A stretch of DNA of 64,000 nucleotides. Origin: Serratia inhibens (lineage in GTDB: Bacteria > Pseudomonadota > Gammaproteobacteria > Enterobacterales > Enterobacteriaceae). Under the pieces are notes generated by a model. The model was not told the origin of the DNA. It did no database searches and saw only the letters and a program-made list of their open reading frames with translations. The DNA is taken from NCBI RefSeq assembly GCF_003591175.1, contig NZ_QYYG01000001.1, positions 930,001-994,000 of the forward strand. The letters are read 5' to 3'. The stretch's first letter is position 1. Each line of letters starts with the position of its first letter. The position numbers were made by a program, and so were the translations under genes. Shown here in pieces: positions 46,505-55,242 of this stretch.

Positions 46505-46741
46505 CTATCGGTCGGTGGCAATGATGTAGACTGGCTGGCCGTCTTTCGCCGCAAACGTTGCCAACTCTTTAATTTTGTCTTGGGTCAGTAGCCGCTTACT
46601 CGTCGGTATTCCCATCAAATTGATCAGATAAATTAAGTCATCGCACAATTCCAAGCGATGACCATGATCGTCGACAAAGTTATAACCTTTAAAAGGTTCA
46701 ATTATCTCTTTAGCGCTTTTGCCAGCTATAGCTTCCGCCAT
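46505..46741 (-). CDS. Small hypothetical protein, possibly 5'-truncated
   Basis: 78 residues from the ATG at 46741. The sequence (MAEAIAGKSAKEIIEPFKGY ... LELCDDLIYLINLMGIPTSK) reads like a genuine protein end. The frame runs further upstream into the integrase fragment, where composition changes at about 46780, so the original 5' end may have been lost at that junction. Family not recognised. Confidence 0.4.
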   Translation of the reverse strand: MAEAIAGKSAKEIIEPFKGYNFVDDHGHRLELCDDLIYLINLMGIPTSKRLLTQDKIKELATFAAKDGQPVYIIATDR

Positions 46742-46782
46742 CGCCCCATGTTTCACCCCGAAGCGTTGGCACCTCGCATGCG

Positions 46783-47381
46783 GTGAACACATACTCAGGG
46801 GGTAGCAGGAAGAAAGTCGTGGTGAAACGCGAATGGCTGGAATTGGCGCAATACCTCCCCACAAGAGAAGCGGCATCCGCGATGCCAGCGTGGTTCAGTT
46901 TAGCGATGGATCTGGCACTGGTTTCTGGCCAGCGACGCGAAGATCTGACCCAAATGCGATTTGACCATATTGTTGCCGGGCGCCTGCAGGTGGAGCAAGG
47001 CAAGACGGGCGCCATGATCTCCCTGCCCCTCGATCTTGAACTGAAATGCGTGGGCTTGCAGCTGGGTACAGTGATTGACCTTTGCCGGCGGGCCAGCACG
47101 ACAGATTTTCTGCTCAGCGCCGGCATCAGAAAAAACAGCCCGGACGGGTCATTGCACCCAGATGGATTAACAAAAAAATTTGTAGCAGCGCGAAAAGCTT
47201 CAGGGTTGGATTTAGAGGAACCCCCCCCCCCCCGACATTTCACGAGATCCGTAGTCTGTCCGGGCGATTATATGAGAAGGAAAGAGGAAGGCATTTTGCG
47301 CAGAAATTACTGGGGCATACTTCAGAGACGATGACGCTGAAATATCTCAATACGCGAGGGAAAGAGTACGTGATGCTGTAA
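46783..47381 (+). pseudogene. Lambda-type tyrosine integrase, 5'-truncated and frameshifted at a C13 run
   Basis: The catalytic domain of a lambda/phi80-like integrase. The first arginine lies in VSGQRREDLTQM. After a run of 13 C (47221-47233) the frame must shift: PTFHEIRSLSGRLYEK (HxxR), AQKLLGHTSETM (H) and LKYLNTRGKE (Tyr) are read in another frame and end at 47381. A tract of 11 or 14 C would restore one frame. The N-terminal ~170 residues are missing; similarity starts at KKVVVKREWLELAQ. The stop overlaps an att-like repeat, the usual place for an int gene end. Confidence 0.85.
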
Positions 47382-47392
47382 AAGACCGAATA
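47380..47392. repeat. att-like 13-base repeat, left copy
   Basis: AAAAGACCGAATA, identical to 56023-56035 inside the terminator of sdsR. It overlaps the last bases of the lambda-type integrase remnant. Best read as a prophage attachment core duplicated by integration at the sdsR 3' end. Confidence 0.6.
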
Positions 47393-47394
47393 TC

Positions 47395-47415
47395 AAAATT
47401 CGAGTAAAATTCGAG
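47395..47415. repeat. Tandem 10-base repeat next to att core
   Basis: AAAATTCGAG occurs twice with an 11-base period (47395-47404 and 47406-47415), immediately right of the att core. Such short direct repeats could be integrase arm-type sites; this is speculation from position. Confidence 0.35.
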
Positions 47416-47583
47416 CCTTTTTGAAAAAAACCTTTAAAACCAACGATATAAAAAAACACCGAGTACTATTCAAATGAAATAAACTATTTTAAAAACAGGT
47501 AGTTAAAACATTGATACAGAAAAAGTGGCGACGGAATGACCACACCAAAAAGGCGGCGCTCTCCGCACCGCCATCAGAAAAAT

Positions 47584-48039
47584 TTAGTTAGCAAAAACGC
47601 AATCACGGCCAGACGGTGCACCCATCAGACGAGTCATCCCTTCACAGGTGATCACAACCTTCTGACCTTTTTTAAGTGCCAGAGCGGTCGACTTCTCTGA
47701 ATCCTGAATGCCCATCATTGCCGGTAGGAATTCATTGCTTGTTTTTAAGCGCACAATAATTGAATCGGTAAAATCTTTATCAATAGATTGCACTGTTCCT
47801 GAAACCTCTATTGTTTTACCTTTCATTTTTTCATCCGCAGCTACTTCATTGTCATCGTAATCTTTGAACAATGCATTCGCTGTAGTTTTGTACACTTCCT
47901 TGGCCGGTGCAGCGACCGCTGGCGTGCTTTCAGACGAAGTAGATGTGTTAGCTGTGCTGTCTTTTTTATCATCGGCAAAGTAGCCAATAACAACCAAGGC
48001 CACGATGATATAAAGTATCCACTTGAAGAATTTTTTCAT
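47584..48039 (-). CDS. Membrane-anchored OB-fold (tRNA_anti-like) protein
   Basis: 151 residues. An N-terminal anchor (FKWILYIIVALVVIGYF) is followed by a Ser/Thr/Ala-rich linker (residues ~25-50). Then comes a domain with the pattern ANALFKDYDDNEVAADEKMK and IEVSGTVQSIDKDF, ending KKGQKVVITCEGMTRL. This matches the tRNA_anti-like OB-fold often found in phages and islands. The ligand is unknown. It lies between the left att copy and the CI repressor, where P2-like phages carry variable cargo, so an exclusion or immunity role is possible but unproven. Confidence 0.68.
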   Translation of the reverse strand: MKKFFKWILYIIVALVVIGYFADDKKDSTANTSTSSESTPAVAAPAKEVYKTTANALFKDYDDNEVAADEKMKGKTIEVSGTVQSIDKDFTDSIIVRLKTSNEFLPAMMGIQDSEKSTALALKKGQKVVITCEGMTRLMGAPSGRDCVFAN

Positions 48040-48052
48040 TGCTTTTCCTTAC

Positions 48053-48901
48053 TTAATACAGTTTTTTAATTTCCATTATTACAACCCCCAAAGGGTTCAC
48101 TTTATCAATATCACATTCAAAACTTATAGTTATTCCTGTGATATTAATTCTTTTGCCTGGAAGGATTGCAACTGTGTATATATCGCAGCTTCCATCAATA
48201 TCGAGTAACTATGACCCATTACCAAGGGTTTTCTTTCCAAAATCTACAAGCCAAGAATTATTGCTTTTCTGGACGTATCCCAGCTCTGAAGTGGATTCAG
48301 GAGTAAATGAAGGATCACAAATCCATTCGCCAGCGCGAATTAACTCACCTGAAGCAATGGACCAACGTTTCAGCGTGGTGAAGGATGGCTCGTAGGAAAC
48401 AGCATCCGGGTTGCCAGGATGGCCTTGCCCGGTGGCCAACCATAGCAATGACACGCCAGTATCTAACGCACATGCAACAACCGCATCGCCGGGAAAATAT
48501 TCACGCCTAACCCAAGTGCTGATTGTTGCGGTTGAAATGTCCAAAAAGTCGCCGAGCTCTTTTTGAGTTCGAAACCCGTACGCATCTAGCATCCTTCGCA
48601 GCACAGGTTTTCCCCCTGCAGCTTGGATTTTTTCATATAAGGCTTTGCCGCGAAGTGTGGATTTGCCAACTTCAATATTCGAATTTGCAAATTTCCCAGT
48701 TACCAACCAAGTGACATCAGCGCCAGTATCCAGTGCGCATCGCACAATTACCGTGCCCGGAACCTGCCCACGCAAAAGCCACCCGCCTACGTTACTACTG
48801 GAAATTTCCAGTTTTTCAGCAAGCTCTTTCTGCATGGTAAACCCATAAGAAGAAAGGATTCTTTCTAAAACCTCTGACGCCACAGCGTTTTCTATACGCA
48901 T
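48053..48901 (-). pseudogene. P2/186-type CI repressor with two HTH domains, interrupted by a nonsense codon
   Basis: The frame from ATG 48901 (AAGG eight bases upstream) encodes 230 residues to a TAG at 48209-48211. The same frame then runs on to TAA at 48053-48055. The continuation (LLDIDGSCDIYTVAILPGKR ... ISFECDIDKVNPLGVVI) clearly matches the C-terminal domain of 186 CI (WLVDIEG ... VPFECGIDDIKTLGRVVGV), with the TAG exactly where a conserved Trp stands (TGG to TAG). The N-terminal part has two consecutive CI-type HTH repeats, ILSSYGFTMQKELAEKLEIS and MLDAYGFRTQKELGDFLDIS, each ending in an ALDTG-type segment. Truncation removes much of the multimerisation domain, so lysogenic repression is probably lost. 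Confidence 0.85.
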
Positions 48902-48932
48902 CAAGACAACCTTAAGTTCGATTTTCGTATTC

Positions 48933-48965
48933 ATAGATACAAAAAACGAATCTACGATAGATACA
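48933..48965. promoter_or_regulatory. Possible CI operator repeats
   Basis: ATAGATACA occurs at 48933-48941 and 48957-48965, 24 bases apart, just upstream of the repressor start in the divergent control region with the cox-like gene. A phage operator is plausible by position only. Confidence 0.3.
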
Positions 48966-49085
48966 CACCACATGTAACACCGTAGAACACAAACCACTAA
49001 CCGGAGATATTGCTTTATATCTCATGATATTGCAAACCTCCAGGCCGCACCCGCCGCGCCTTTTTCACCTGCGCAGATTGCAAAC

Positions 49086-49409
49086 ATGCTTCTGCCTGGT
49101 CTGAGCGGCGCCATTCTGGAAGCAGTGCAGTGCGCAGTTGCTATGCACACCTCGCCGACCATGTCCAAAGAGGACTTCATTGCCGTTAACGGCATCAGCG
49201 CATCTGTGCTGGAGAAGTGGATCGCCAACGGCGTTGTGCTGCTGGCGCCAACCCCTACCACCACCGTGAAGCAAAACCGGAAGAACCGGAAGACCGGCGA
49301 GATCGAAGAGGTCACGATGACCAAGCACGGTAATGCCCTGATCAATCTCGAAGCGTGGCGCGAGAAAAATCACCAGGTTGCGATCAAATGCCGCTACATC
49401 CGCGGTTAA
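49086..49409 (+). CDS. Cox/Apl-type phage regulator (putative)
   Basis: 107 residues from ATG 49086; the frame is open further left and resembles protein (ANLQAAPAAPFSPAQIANM), so a non-ATG upstream start is possible. The core SKEDFIAVNGISASVLEKWI looks like the small HTH of P2 Cox / 186 Apl excision-repressor proteins. The tail MTKHGNALINLEAWREKN is typical of the family. Location directly divergent from CI and upstream of cII matches the 186/P2 layout. It would repress the lysogenic promoter and assist excision. Confidence 0.65.
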   Translation: MLLPGLSGAILEAVQCAVAMHTSPTMSKEDFIAVNGISASVLEKWIANGVVLLAPTPTTTVKQNRKNRKTGEIEEVTMTKHGNALINLEAWREKNHQVAIKCRYIRG

Positions 49410-49440
49410 TTCGATTATTCGAATTTTGAAGGGCTAAACC

Positions 49441-49947
49441 ATGTTTGATTATCAAGTCTCTAAACAGGCGCACTACGAAGAAGCCTGCCGCCGATTCGCG
49501 ACAAAGCACAACATCAAGCAGCTGAGCGCTGATGCTGGCATGTCGGCGCAGGTACTGCGCAATAAGCTGAATCCTGACCAGCCTCACCGCCTGACGGTTG
49601 AGGAATTGCTGTCGCTGACCGACCTCACCGAAGACCCGACGCTGATCGATGGGATGCTGGCGCAGTTGCACTGCCAGCCGTGCGTACCGATAAATGAACT
49701 CTCCAGCGGCAAAGTCGCGGCGTATGTGCTGAATGCCACATCCGAAATCGGCAAGGTTGCTGCCGAGGCGGTTGCAGATGGCGCCATGACCGCCGCGCGC
49801 CGCGGTGCGATACGCGAAAGCGTTAATGCCGGCATTCGTTACATGACGCTAGCAGGCCTGGCGATTCAGTCCCGTGGCCGAGGATATCGCCGCGTTTATC
49901 GCGCAGGAGTTGGGACTAGTCGCAGAGCAATGTTCCGCCTGCAGTGA
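49441..49947 (+). pseudogene. 186-type CII regulator, 3' end replaced by a deletion junction
   Basis: Residues 1 to about 144 match 186 CII (MFDYQVSKQAHYEEACRRFA, LRNKLNPDQPHRLTVEE, LLSLTDLTEDPTLIDGMLAQ, HCQPCVPINE). From about base 49872 the sequence becomes that of the replication gene A read out of frame (RGRGYRRVYRAGVGTSRRAM), so the natural CII tail is lost. The deletion also removed the genes normally between cII and A. CII activates establishment of lysogeny in 186. Confidence 0.8.
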
Positions 49948-51409
49948 TTTGAAAGCAATGTGGTTGCTATACCGCCGTGCCGGGATCATCACTCGCGACT
50001 TTCGCCAACTGCCGCCGCTGTGGGAGAAACTGAATAAACGCTTTTTCAGCGAAGAAGATGCCGGCCCTGCCGTATCCCGGATGTTGTCGCCGCAATGGTG
50101 GCTCAACCGTCTGCGCCGCACCTCTGCAGAATGGCGCGAGCACTTGAATATTGCGCTGGCCAACGTCAGTAAAAAAACCAACCCATACGCCAGCAAGACG
50201 GCGATCACCGAGTGGCGCGAGCAGAAGCGACGCACCCGTGAGTTTTTAAAGGGGATGGAGCTCGAAGACGAAGCCGGCAACCGTATAAGCCTGATCGATA
50301 AATATGATGGCAGCGTTGCGAATCCCGCGATCCGCCGCAGTGAATTGATGGTGCGCATCCGCGGCTTCGAGAATATCTGTAACGATATGGGTTACATCGG
50401 CGAGTTCTACACCATAACGGCCCCATCAAAATTTCATGCCACCAACAAACACGGCCATCGTAATCGGAAATGGAACGGCGCCAGCCCGGCCGAGACACAG
50501 GGTTATCTGAGGTCGGTATGGTCAAAGATTCGCGCGAAACTCCACCGCGAAGATTTACGCATTTTCGGGATCAGGGTTGCCGAGCCTCACCACGACGGCA
50601 CGCCACACTGGCACATGCTGATGTTTATGCAGCCTGAAGATGTTGGCCAGATACGTGAAATCATGCGCGATTACGCAACGCAGGAAGATGCTCGGGAATT
50701 GAGTTCTGCTAAGGCCCGTAAGGCACGCTTCCATGCTGAAGAGATCGATCCTGACCAGGGCAGCGCCACCGGGTATGTTGCGAAATACATTTCGAAAAAT
50801 ATCGACGGCTATCAGTTGGATGGTGAACTGGACGACGAAAGCGGGAAGCCGCTCAAGGAAACCGTCGCCGCAGTGTCTGCCTGGGCCGCTCGCTGGCGTG
50901 TTCGTCAGTTTCAATTCATTGGTGGCGCTCCGGTAACCGTATACCGCGAGTTGCGCCGGATGGCCGACCATGAGGCCGCAATTGGCCTTAGCGTAGAGTT
51001 TGCCGCAGTCCACGACGCCGCCGACGTCGGCAATTGGGCGGAATATATCAACGCCCAAGGCGGGCCGTTTGTTAAGCGCGATGATCTGGTTGTCCGTACC
51101 TATTACGAGGCCGCGGAGGAAACCAACGGATATGGCGAAGACGTGATCCGCGTGCGTGGTGTTTTCTCCCCGCCAGTTGGCCAGGACGTGCCAATCATCA
51201 CCCGCGTAATCCAATGGAAAATTGTGCCGAAGAAAGCACCGGTTTTGGGTGTTGACCTTCAGGGCGCACCTGCGCCCTCTCGGAGTTCTGTCAATAACTG
51301 TACGGGGGATCCTGGTGGGAGTATGGCCCCGCCGGATATGATGGCCAGCCCTAGCCAAAAGTGCTGGGCTTTTTATTTGTGGTTGGCACAACAGGGTAAA
51401 AATAGCTAA
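49874..51409 (+). pseudogene. P2-type replication endonuclease gpA, N-terminally truncated
   Basis: 511 codons from GTG 49874; the frame is open from 49853. P2 gpA (about 761 residues) nicks the origin and starts rolling-circle replication. The HUH metal site is in DGTPHWHMLMFM. The paired active-site tyrosines are in GYVAKYISKNIDGY. The N-terminal ~200-250 residues are missing because of the fusion to cII at ~49872, and the last ~35 residues do not resemble the family, so the C-terminus is probably lost too. The nicking core is intact but the protein is unlikely to be functional. Confidence 0.82.
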
Positions 51410-51488
51410 GTGATGGAAATGCATGCGAATGAAATAAATTCACTAACAATGAGTCTTGACGAGGTTCCTGAAAACATTCACCATAATA

Positions 51489-51504
51489 CTGTATATACAT
51501 ACAG
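51489..51504 (+). promoter_or_regulatory. LexA box before the small phage gene at 51523
   Basis: CTGT-ATATACAT-ACAG, a perfect SOS-box pattern, 18 bases before the ATG and just ahead of its GGAGG. P2/186-like phages use such a box to control an antirepressor or SOS-linked gene. Confidence 0.75.
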
Positions 51505-51522
51505 TACCATCTGGAGGCAGTG

Positions 51523-51708
51523 ATGGAATCACTTGAAAAACAAAAACAAACTTTAACGCGCGTTCGATTCATTGCAGAGCTTGCCCTTATCGCCCCACGG
51601 CATGCTTCTGATTTAAAACTAGCCTTGGGCATGATCATCGATCTGTCCAGCGAGGTTCTACCAGAACAAGACTACGACGGAATTTTTTACAACGCAGGCG
51701 AGGGCTAA
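51523..51708 (+). CDS. Small SOS-controlled phage protein
   Basis: 61 residues from ATG 51523, five bases after GGAGG. Helical and charged (TLTRVRFIAELALIAPRHAS then DLKLALGMIIDLSSEVLPEQ). Unknown family. It sits after gene A, where 186 carries its LexA-controlled antirepressor tum, and a perfect LexA box precedes it. It is shorter than Tum and does not visibly resemble DinI, so its function is open. The stop is followed within three bases by the next start, indicating an operon. Confidence 0.6.
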   Translation: MESLEKQKQTLTRVRFIAELALIAPRHASDLKLALGMIIDLSSEVLPEQDYDGIFYNAGEG

Positions 51709-51711
51709 GTT

Positions 51712-51945
51712 ATGGCGCGGCGTGGAGACGAAGCTTGGGCTTTTCAACTGGCCAGAAAAAGAAAACCAACCGGAAGATGGACCGTTGCGGTTGTCGATTT
51801 TTTGAGGGAGTTGCAAAAGGTCGGTTTTGACTGGTCACCGAGGCAGGCTAACGATTACATCAACTACTACCAGGACGCTTGGCGCGTTCTAGACGAAGGT
51901 GAATATGGGTTAAACACCTACTATAAATACAATATGAATCATTGA
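51712..51945 (+). CDS. Small hypothetical phage protein
   Basis: 77 residues, starting three bases after the preceding stop. Basic N-terminus (MARRGDEAWAFQLARKRKPT) and an aromatic C-terminus (FDWSPRQANDYINYYQDAWR ... YYKYNMNH). Family not recognised; composition is compatible with a small nucleic-acid-binding phage protein. Likely co-transcribed with the LexA-box gene. Confidence 0.55.
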   Translation: MARRGDEAWAFQLARKRKPTGRWTVAVVDFLRELQKVGFDWSPRQANDYINYYQDAWRVLDEGEYGLNTYYKYNMNH

Positions 51946-52102
51946 TGAAGTTGCCGAAAAGGCTTGCAATACTCAATGAAGTCGACTTAAGTTAAGTCAG
52001 TGCAACGAATAGCCGATTTACCTGTCTGAAGAGTAAATGGCTATTTTTCTTGTAGGAGCACTGCGCAATCTGTATAATGTTGCGCCATTTAAGGAGGGGG
52101 TT

Positions 52103-52306
52103 ATGACAACGCTAGCGGCACTGAGGCTCGGCAACCCAACAGAAAGGCTTGCTAAAATCCTCAAGGAAAACAAAGAAAAGCTCAACTTGAGCAAAGATGG
52201 ATTCGTTTCTGTCGACCTTTCTAATGAAGAAACAATCAAGGCCATTAATGACCAGATGGATAAGCTGGCAACGATTAAAGTACAAAAATACAACAGAAGA
52301 AGATAA
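52103..52306 (+). CDS. Small protein, first gene of a two-gene cargo operon
   Basis: 67 residues from ATG 52103, which has AAGGAGG six to seven bases upstream; the extension to 52037 lacks such a signal. Mostly helical and charged (MTTLAALRLGNPTERLAKIL ... INDQMDKLATIKVQKYNRRR). No family recognised. Its TAA overlaps the ATG of the next gene (TAATG), so the two products are co-translated and may act together. Confidence 0.62.
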   Translation: MTTLAALRLGNPTERLAKILKENKEKLNLSKDGFVSVDLSNEETIKAINDQMDKLATIKVQKYNRRR

Positions 52307-53139
52307 TGGCAACAATTCTGCTTTCAGTGATATTGGTAAGTGGGTTTATTTTTGTAAACCTTTCATTATCAACAAGATATAGATATAAGCGTTCCAATGG
52401 CTGGGACGCTTATTTTTTTGTCGCTGCTTGGGGAATTGTGTTCTTCCTAGTCGGCGGTTTCTTATGCTTCATCTTGAACGCCACCGGTGTATTCCGCTGG
52501 GTAGCCAAGATCTTACACCTCACCACAGACAGTTTTAATGGCGTTGTTTCAACAACAACAGATAAGGCTCAGAGGAATAACGAGATCAAGCAAATGGCCT
52601 GGGTTGTGATATCTATATCACTCTCCGCGCTCTGTGGTTGGTGGAGTAAAAGGAAAACGTCAAAAGGGGATCGGCGATGGGATGCTTTGGCAAAAGCCGT
52701 TGGTAATAATTCGTTCGAAGCAATGCTTATGGAGGCTTCCGCCCGTCAGTTCCCAATCATTATTACCCTATCCTCCCGTAAGATTTACGTAGGTTTAGTA
52801 ACCTGCCCCGCTCTTGAGCACGGCATGTCAGATCATCTGGAAATTCTGCCGATGCTTAGTGGCCACCGTCACAAAGATGATCTGACCATCAATATCACAA
52901 CAAACTATCACGCTCATTATTTAGAAAGCGGTGTAATTGGTGGTTTGTCACACTTGAACATTAGTGACTTTAGGGTTCTCGTACCGAAAGATGAGGTTGA
53001 AACTTTGTCATTTTTCGATACTGAAACCTACAACAAATTCAAGCAGGACGAAGAGCGAGATCGGCAAAATTGCAAATCCCTTGGCCGAACTCCGCGCACT
53101 ACTTCCAGAACTCAGCGAGCGACTAAGCAAGACAGCTGA
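52306..53139 (+). CDS. Three-helix membrane protein with cytosolic domain (phage cargo)
   Basis: 277 residues. Membrane helices at ~3-24, 37-60 and 97-113, then a soluble domain of ~150 residues beginning GDRRWDALAKAVG. Within it FPIIITLSSRKIYVGLVTCP and LEILPMLSGHRHKDDLTINI look like a small beta-barrel fold also present in bacterial membrane proteins of unknown role. The C-terminus is Arg/Thr-rich. It overlaps the small gene before it. As a membrane-sensor-like pair in the cargo slot of a P2-like remnant, a phage-exclusion function is a reasonable guess, not shown by any motif. Confidence 0.62.
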   Translation: MATILLSVILVSGFIFVNLSLSTRYRYKRSNGWDAYFFVAAWGIVFFLVGGFLCFILNATGVFRWVAKILHLTTDSFNGVVSTTTDKAQRNNEIKQMAWVVISISLSALCGWWSKRKTSKGDRRWDALAKAVGNNSFEAMLMEASARQFPIIITLSSRKIYVGLVTCPALEHGMSDHLEILPMLSGHRHKDDLTINITTNYHAHYLESGVIGGLSHLNISDFRVLVPKDEVETLSFFDTETYNKFKQDEERDRQNCKSLGRTPRTTSRTQRATKQDS

Positions 53140-53361
53140 CGAATCCGCGTAATGCATGTCTATGCTGCATGAATCCGCACGATCAAAAAAGGATCTAAAA
53201 CAGCCGGGCGCACCAGTAATGGCGCGCCCTTCTGCTATTCGGGCACCTGCATGAAAACCCATACAAAAAGCGGGCAGGCGTGGCGGGGCTACGATTGCGC
53301 GCCACAGTGATTTATGCGATTTTATAAGCTTATCTTATCTCTGCACACAGAAAGGAAGTTT

Positions 53362-54948
53362 ATGATGGAACAACAAGCTGCTATAAAAAAGAAAATAGAC
53401 TCTGGAAACACCCGATTAGCCTCCCTACTAGATGACGTCACTCGAGGGCAGATTAAAATCCCGGCATTTCAACGAGACTTTGTTTGGACTGATGAGCAAA
53501 TATTAGGCCTAATTGATTCAATATATAGTGGATATCCGGTGGGATCATTATTATTGTGGTCAACAAAAATACCGTTAAAATATGAGAGGAATGTTGGGGG
53601 GTATGAACTTCCAGAGGTAAAAGAAGATTACCCTGTTGACTACGTTCTAGATGGGCAGCAAAGGCTAACGACTTTATATGGTGTTTTTAACGCTGACAAA
53701 CCGACAAGGAATAAAGAATTATCATCAAGGTTTGACATCCATTATGTCCCAGCCCAAGATAAATTCTATAATAAAGAAAGTAAGCCAGGGGATGTTAATA
53801 GTGTTGGTTTATACAATATCCTTGATACCACAAAGCTTATTGCTGAATTAGCAAAATTTAACGCTCATGAGATAGGCATGATAACAAGATTAGTGGATAA
53901 ATTTAAAGATTATGAATTCCCTGTAGTAACGATTAAAGAGAGAACCAATCAAGAAGTTTGTAGGATATTTCAACGTATAAACTCATCAGGTACTCGACTC
54001 AGTACCATAGAACTTTTAACAGCTTGGACTTGGTCAGAGAAATTTAATTTAAGGAATGAAATTGACACTATAAAAGACAGTCTATCAGCAAAAGGATACG
54101 ATCAAGTTGATGAAACTCTTTTAATGCGATGCTTGACATCCATAATAAATAATCAAATCGATTCAGATTCCTTGATAGATGTAAACCCTGATGATTTAGT
54201 CACTGCCATGGCCAGTCTTAAGAAAGGTATCGAACATACAATCGATTTTCTGGAAAGAGATTTAAAGATTCAAAACTCATCATTCTTGCCATTCCCAATC
54301 ATGCTTGTCCCTTTGGTGTATTTCTTCTCTAAATGTGATAGGCCAACAGGTCATCAATACAGTTCAATTAAACGATGGTTCTGGTGTTGTGGCTTATCCC
54401 AGAGATATAAAGCAGGTACCAACACCTATGTAATGGAAGATATACAGGGTATGGATAACATAATTTCAAACCCAAATCTATACATACAGCCCCCAGTGAA
54501 AATAGAAGCCGGATTTTTCAGGAAGGCTTGGCGAAGTAATTCCTCCGCAGCAAAAACAACCATATGTTTATTAGCGCAAATGAATCCAAGGAGTTTCATT
54601 ACGGGGAAAGTAGTTGATCTCGGGGCGGCTCTTGCTGCATACAATTCTAGACAATTTCATCACATTTACCCGAAATCTTTCCTAGCCAAGAAAGGCATCG
54701 GGTTCCATGAATCAAACATAATAGCAAACATTGCATTCCTTACTGCACAGGACAATAATAAAATATCAGACAATGATCCCGCAATTTACTTCCCGACAAT
54801 ACACGAAGCAGAAAGAGATGCGATTTTTAAAGCGGCAATTATTGGTGAGCCCCTCAAAAATGGAGACAAAAGTTATGAGGAATTTATTGATACAAGAGAG
54901 AGAGATCTGATTGCCATTGCTAACATGGCAATGACAGGAGTTCTTTAG
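53362..54948 (+). CDS. DUF262-HNH (GmrSD-like) restriction-type protein
   Basis: 528 residues from ATG 53362 after AGGAAG; an earlier ATG at 53314 lacks a signal. The N-terminal DUF262 (ParB/Srx-like) domain has IPAFQRDFVWTDEQILGLID at ~33-52 and DGQQRLT at ~97. The middle region (~150-400) is helical. The C-terminal part carries a DUF1524-like HNH motif, QFHHIYPKSFL then SNIIANIAFLTAQDNNKISD. This is the single-chain form of the type IV GmrSD/BrxU-like architecture, in which the DUF262 part binds nucleotide and the HNH part cuts (usually modified) DNA. Low GC and a place in a P2-like cargo slot indicate an acquired antiphage gene. Confidence 0.83.
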   Translation: MMEQQAAIKKKIDSGNTRLASLLDDVTRGQIKIPAFQRDFVWTDEQILGLIDSIYSGYPVGSLLLWSTKIPLKYERNVGGYELPEVKEDYPVDYVLDGQQRLTTLYGVFNADKPTRNKELSSRFDIHYVPAQDKFYNKESKPGDVNSVGLYNILDTTKLIAELAKFNAHEIGMITRLVDKFKDYEFPVVTIKERTNQEVCRIFQRINSSGTRLSTIELLTAWTWSEKFNLRNEIDTIKDSLSAKGYDQVDETLLMRCLTSIINNQIDSDSLIDVNPDDLVTAMASLKKGIEHTIDFLERDLKIQNSSFLPFPIMLVPLVYFFSKCDRPTGHQYSSIKRWFWCCGLSQRYKAGTNTYVMEDIQGMDNIISNPNLYIQPPVKIEAGFFRKAWRSNSSAAKTTICLLAQMNPRSFITGKVVDLGAALAAYNSRQFHHIYPKSFLAKKGIGFHESNIIANIAFLTAQDNNKISDNDPAIYFPTIHEAERDAIFKAAIIGEPLKNGDKSYEEFIDTRERDLIAIANMAMTGVL

Positions 54949-54956
54949 AATGAATA

Positions 54957-54981
54957 GGTGCGCCTAACTTTTAGGCGCACC
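54957..54981 (+). terminator. Hairpin after the DUF262-HNH gene
   Basis: Ten-base stem GGTGCGCCTA / TAGGCGCACC with a five-base loop nine bases after the stop; no long T-run. Confidence 0.6.
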
Positions 54982-55044
54982 ATTTGAAATAAAAATCACC
55001 CACCAATATTATGTTTTTGAGTACCACTATATACTTGATAACTA

Positions 55045-55203
55045 TCAGTCCCCTCCTAATTCATAACTTTCAAAACTGATAACCTCTTCCCCTATCCAGT
55101 CGTTTAACTCCTGCATCCTCCGCTGCAGCGGTATCAGCTCATTGCGAACAAACACCTCGCTCGCCTCTTTCACGTTGCCGAACCCGGAGATCCGCCCGAT
55201 GGC
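55045..55203 (-). pseudogene. P2-type portal protein (gpQ) C-terminal remnant
   Basis: Read leftwards to TGA at 55045-55047, about 52 codons give SGFGNVKEASEVFVRNELIP, LQRRMQELNDWIGEEVI and SFESYELGGD, the characteristic end of P2-family portal proteins. In P2 gene Q lies next to the A/cargo region on the opposite strand, as here. The rest of the structural genes are absent and the sequence changes to the integrase remnant at about 55205-55240. Confidence 0.78.
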
Positions 55204-55242
55204 TGAAGATTATCATCATGGCGTTCGTGTCCTCGAAATTAA

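Noticed and set aside
47395-47415. Possible CRISPR-like repeat near att
   Set aside because: Only two 10-base copies with one base between; far too short for CRISPR, no cas genes.
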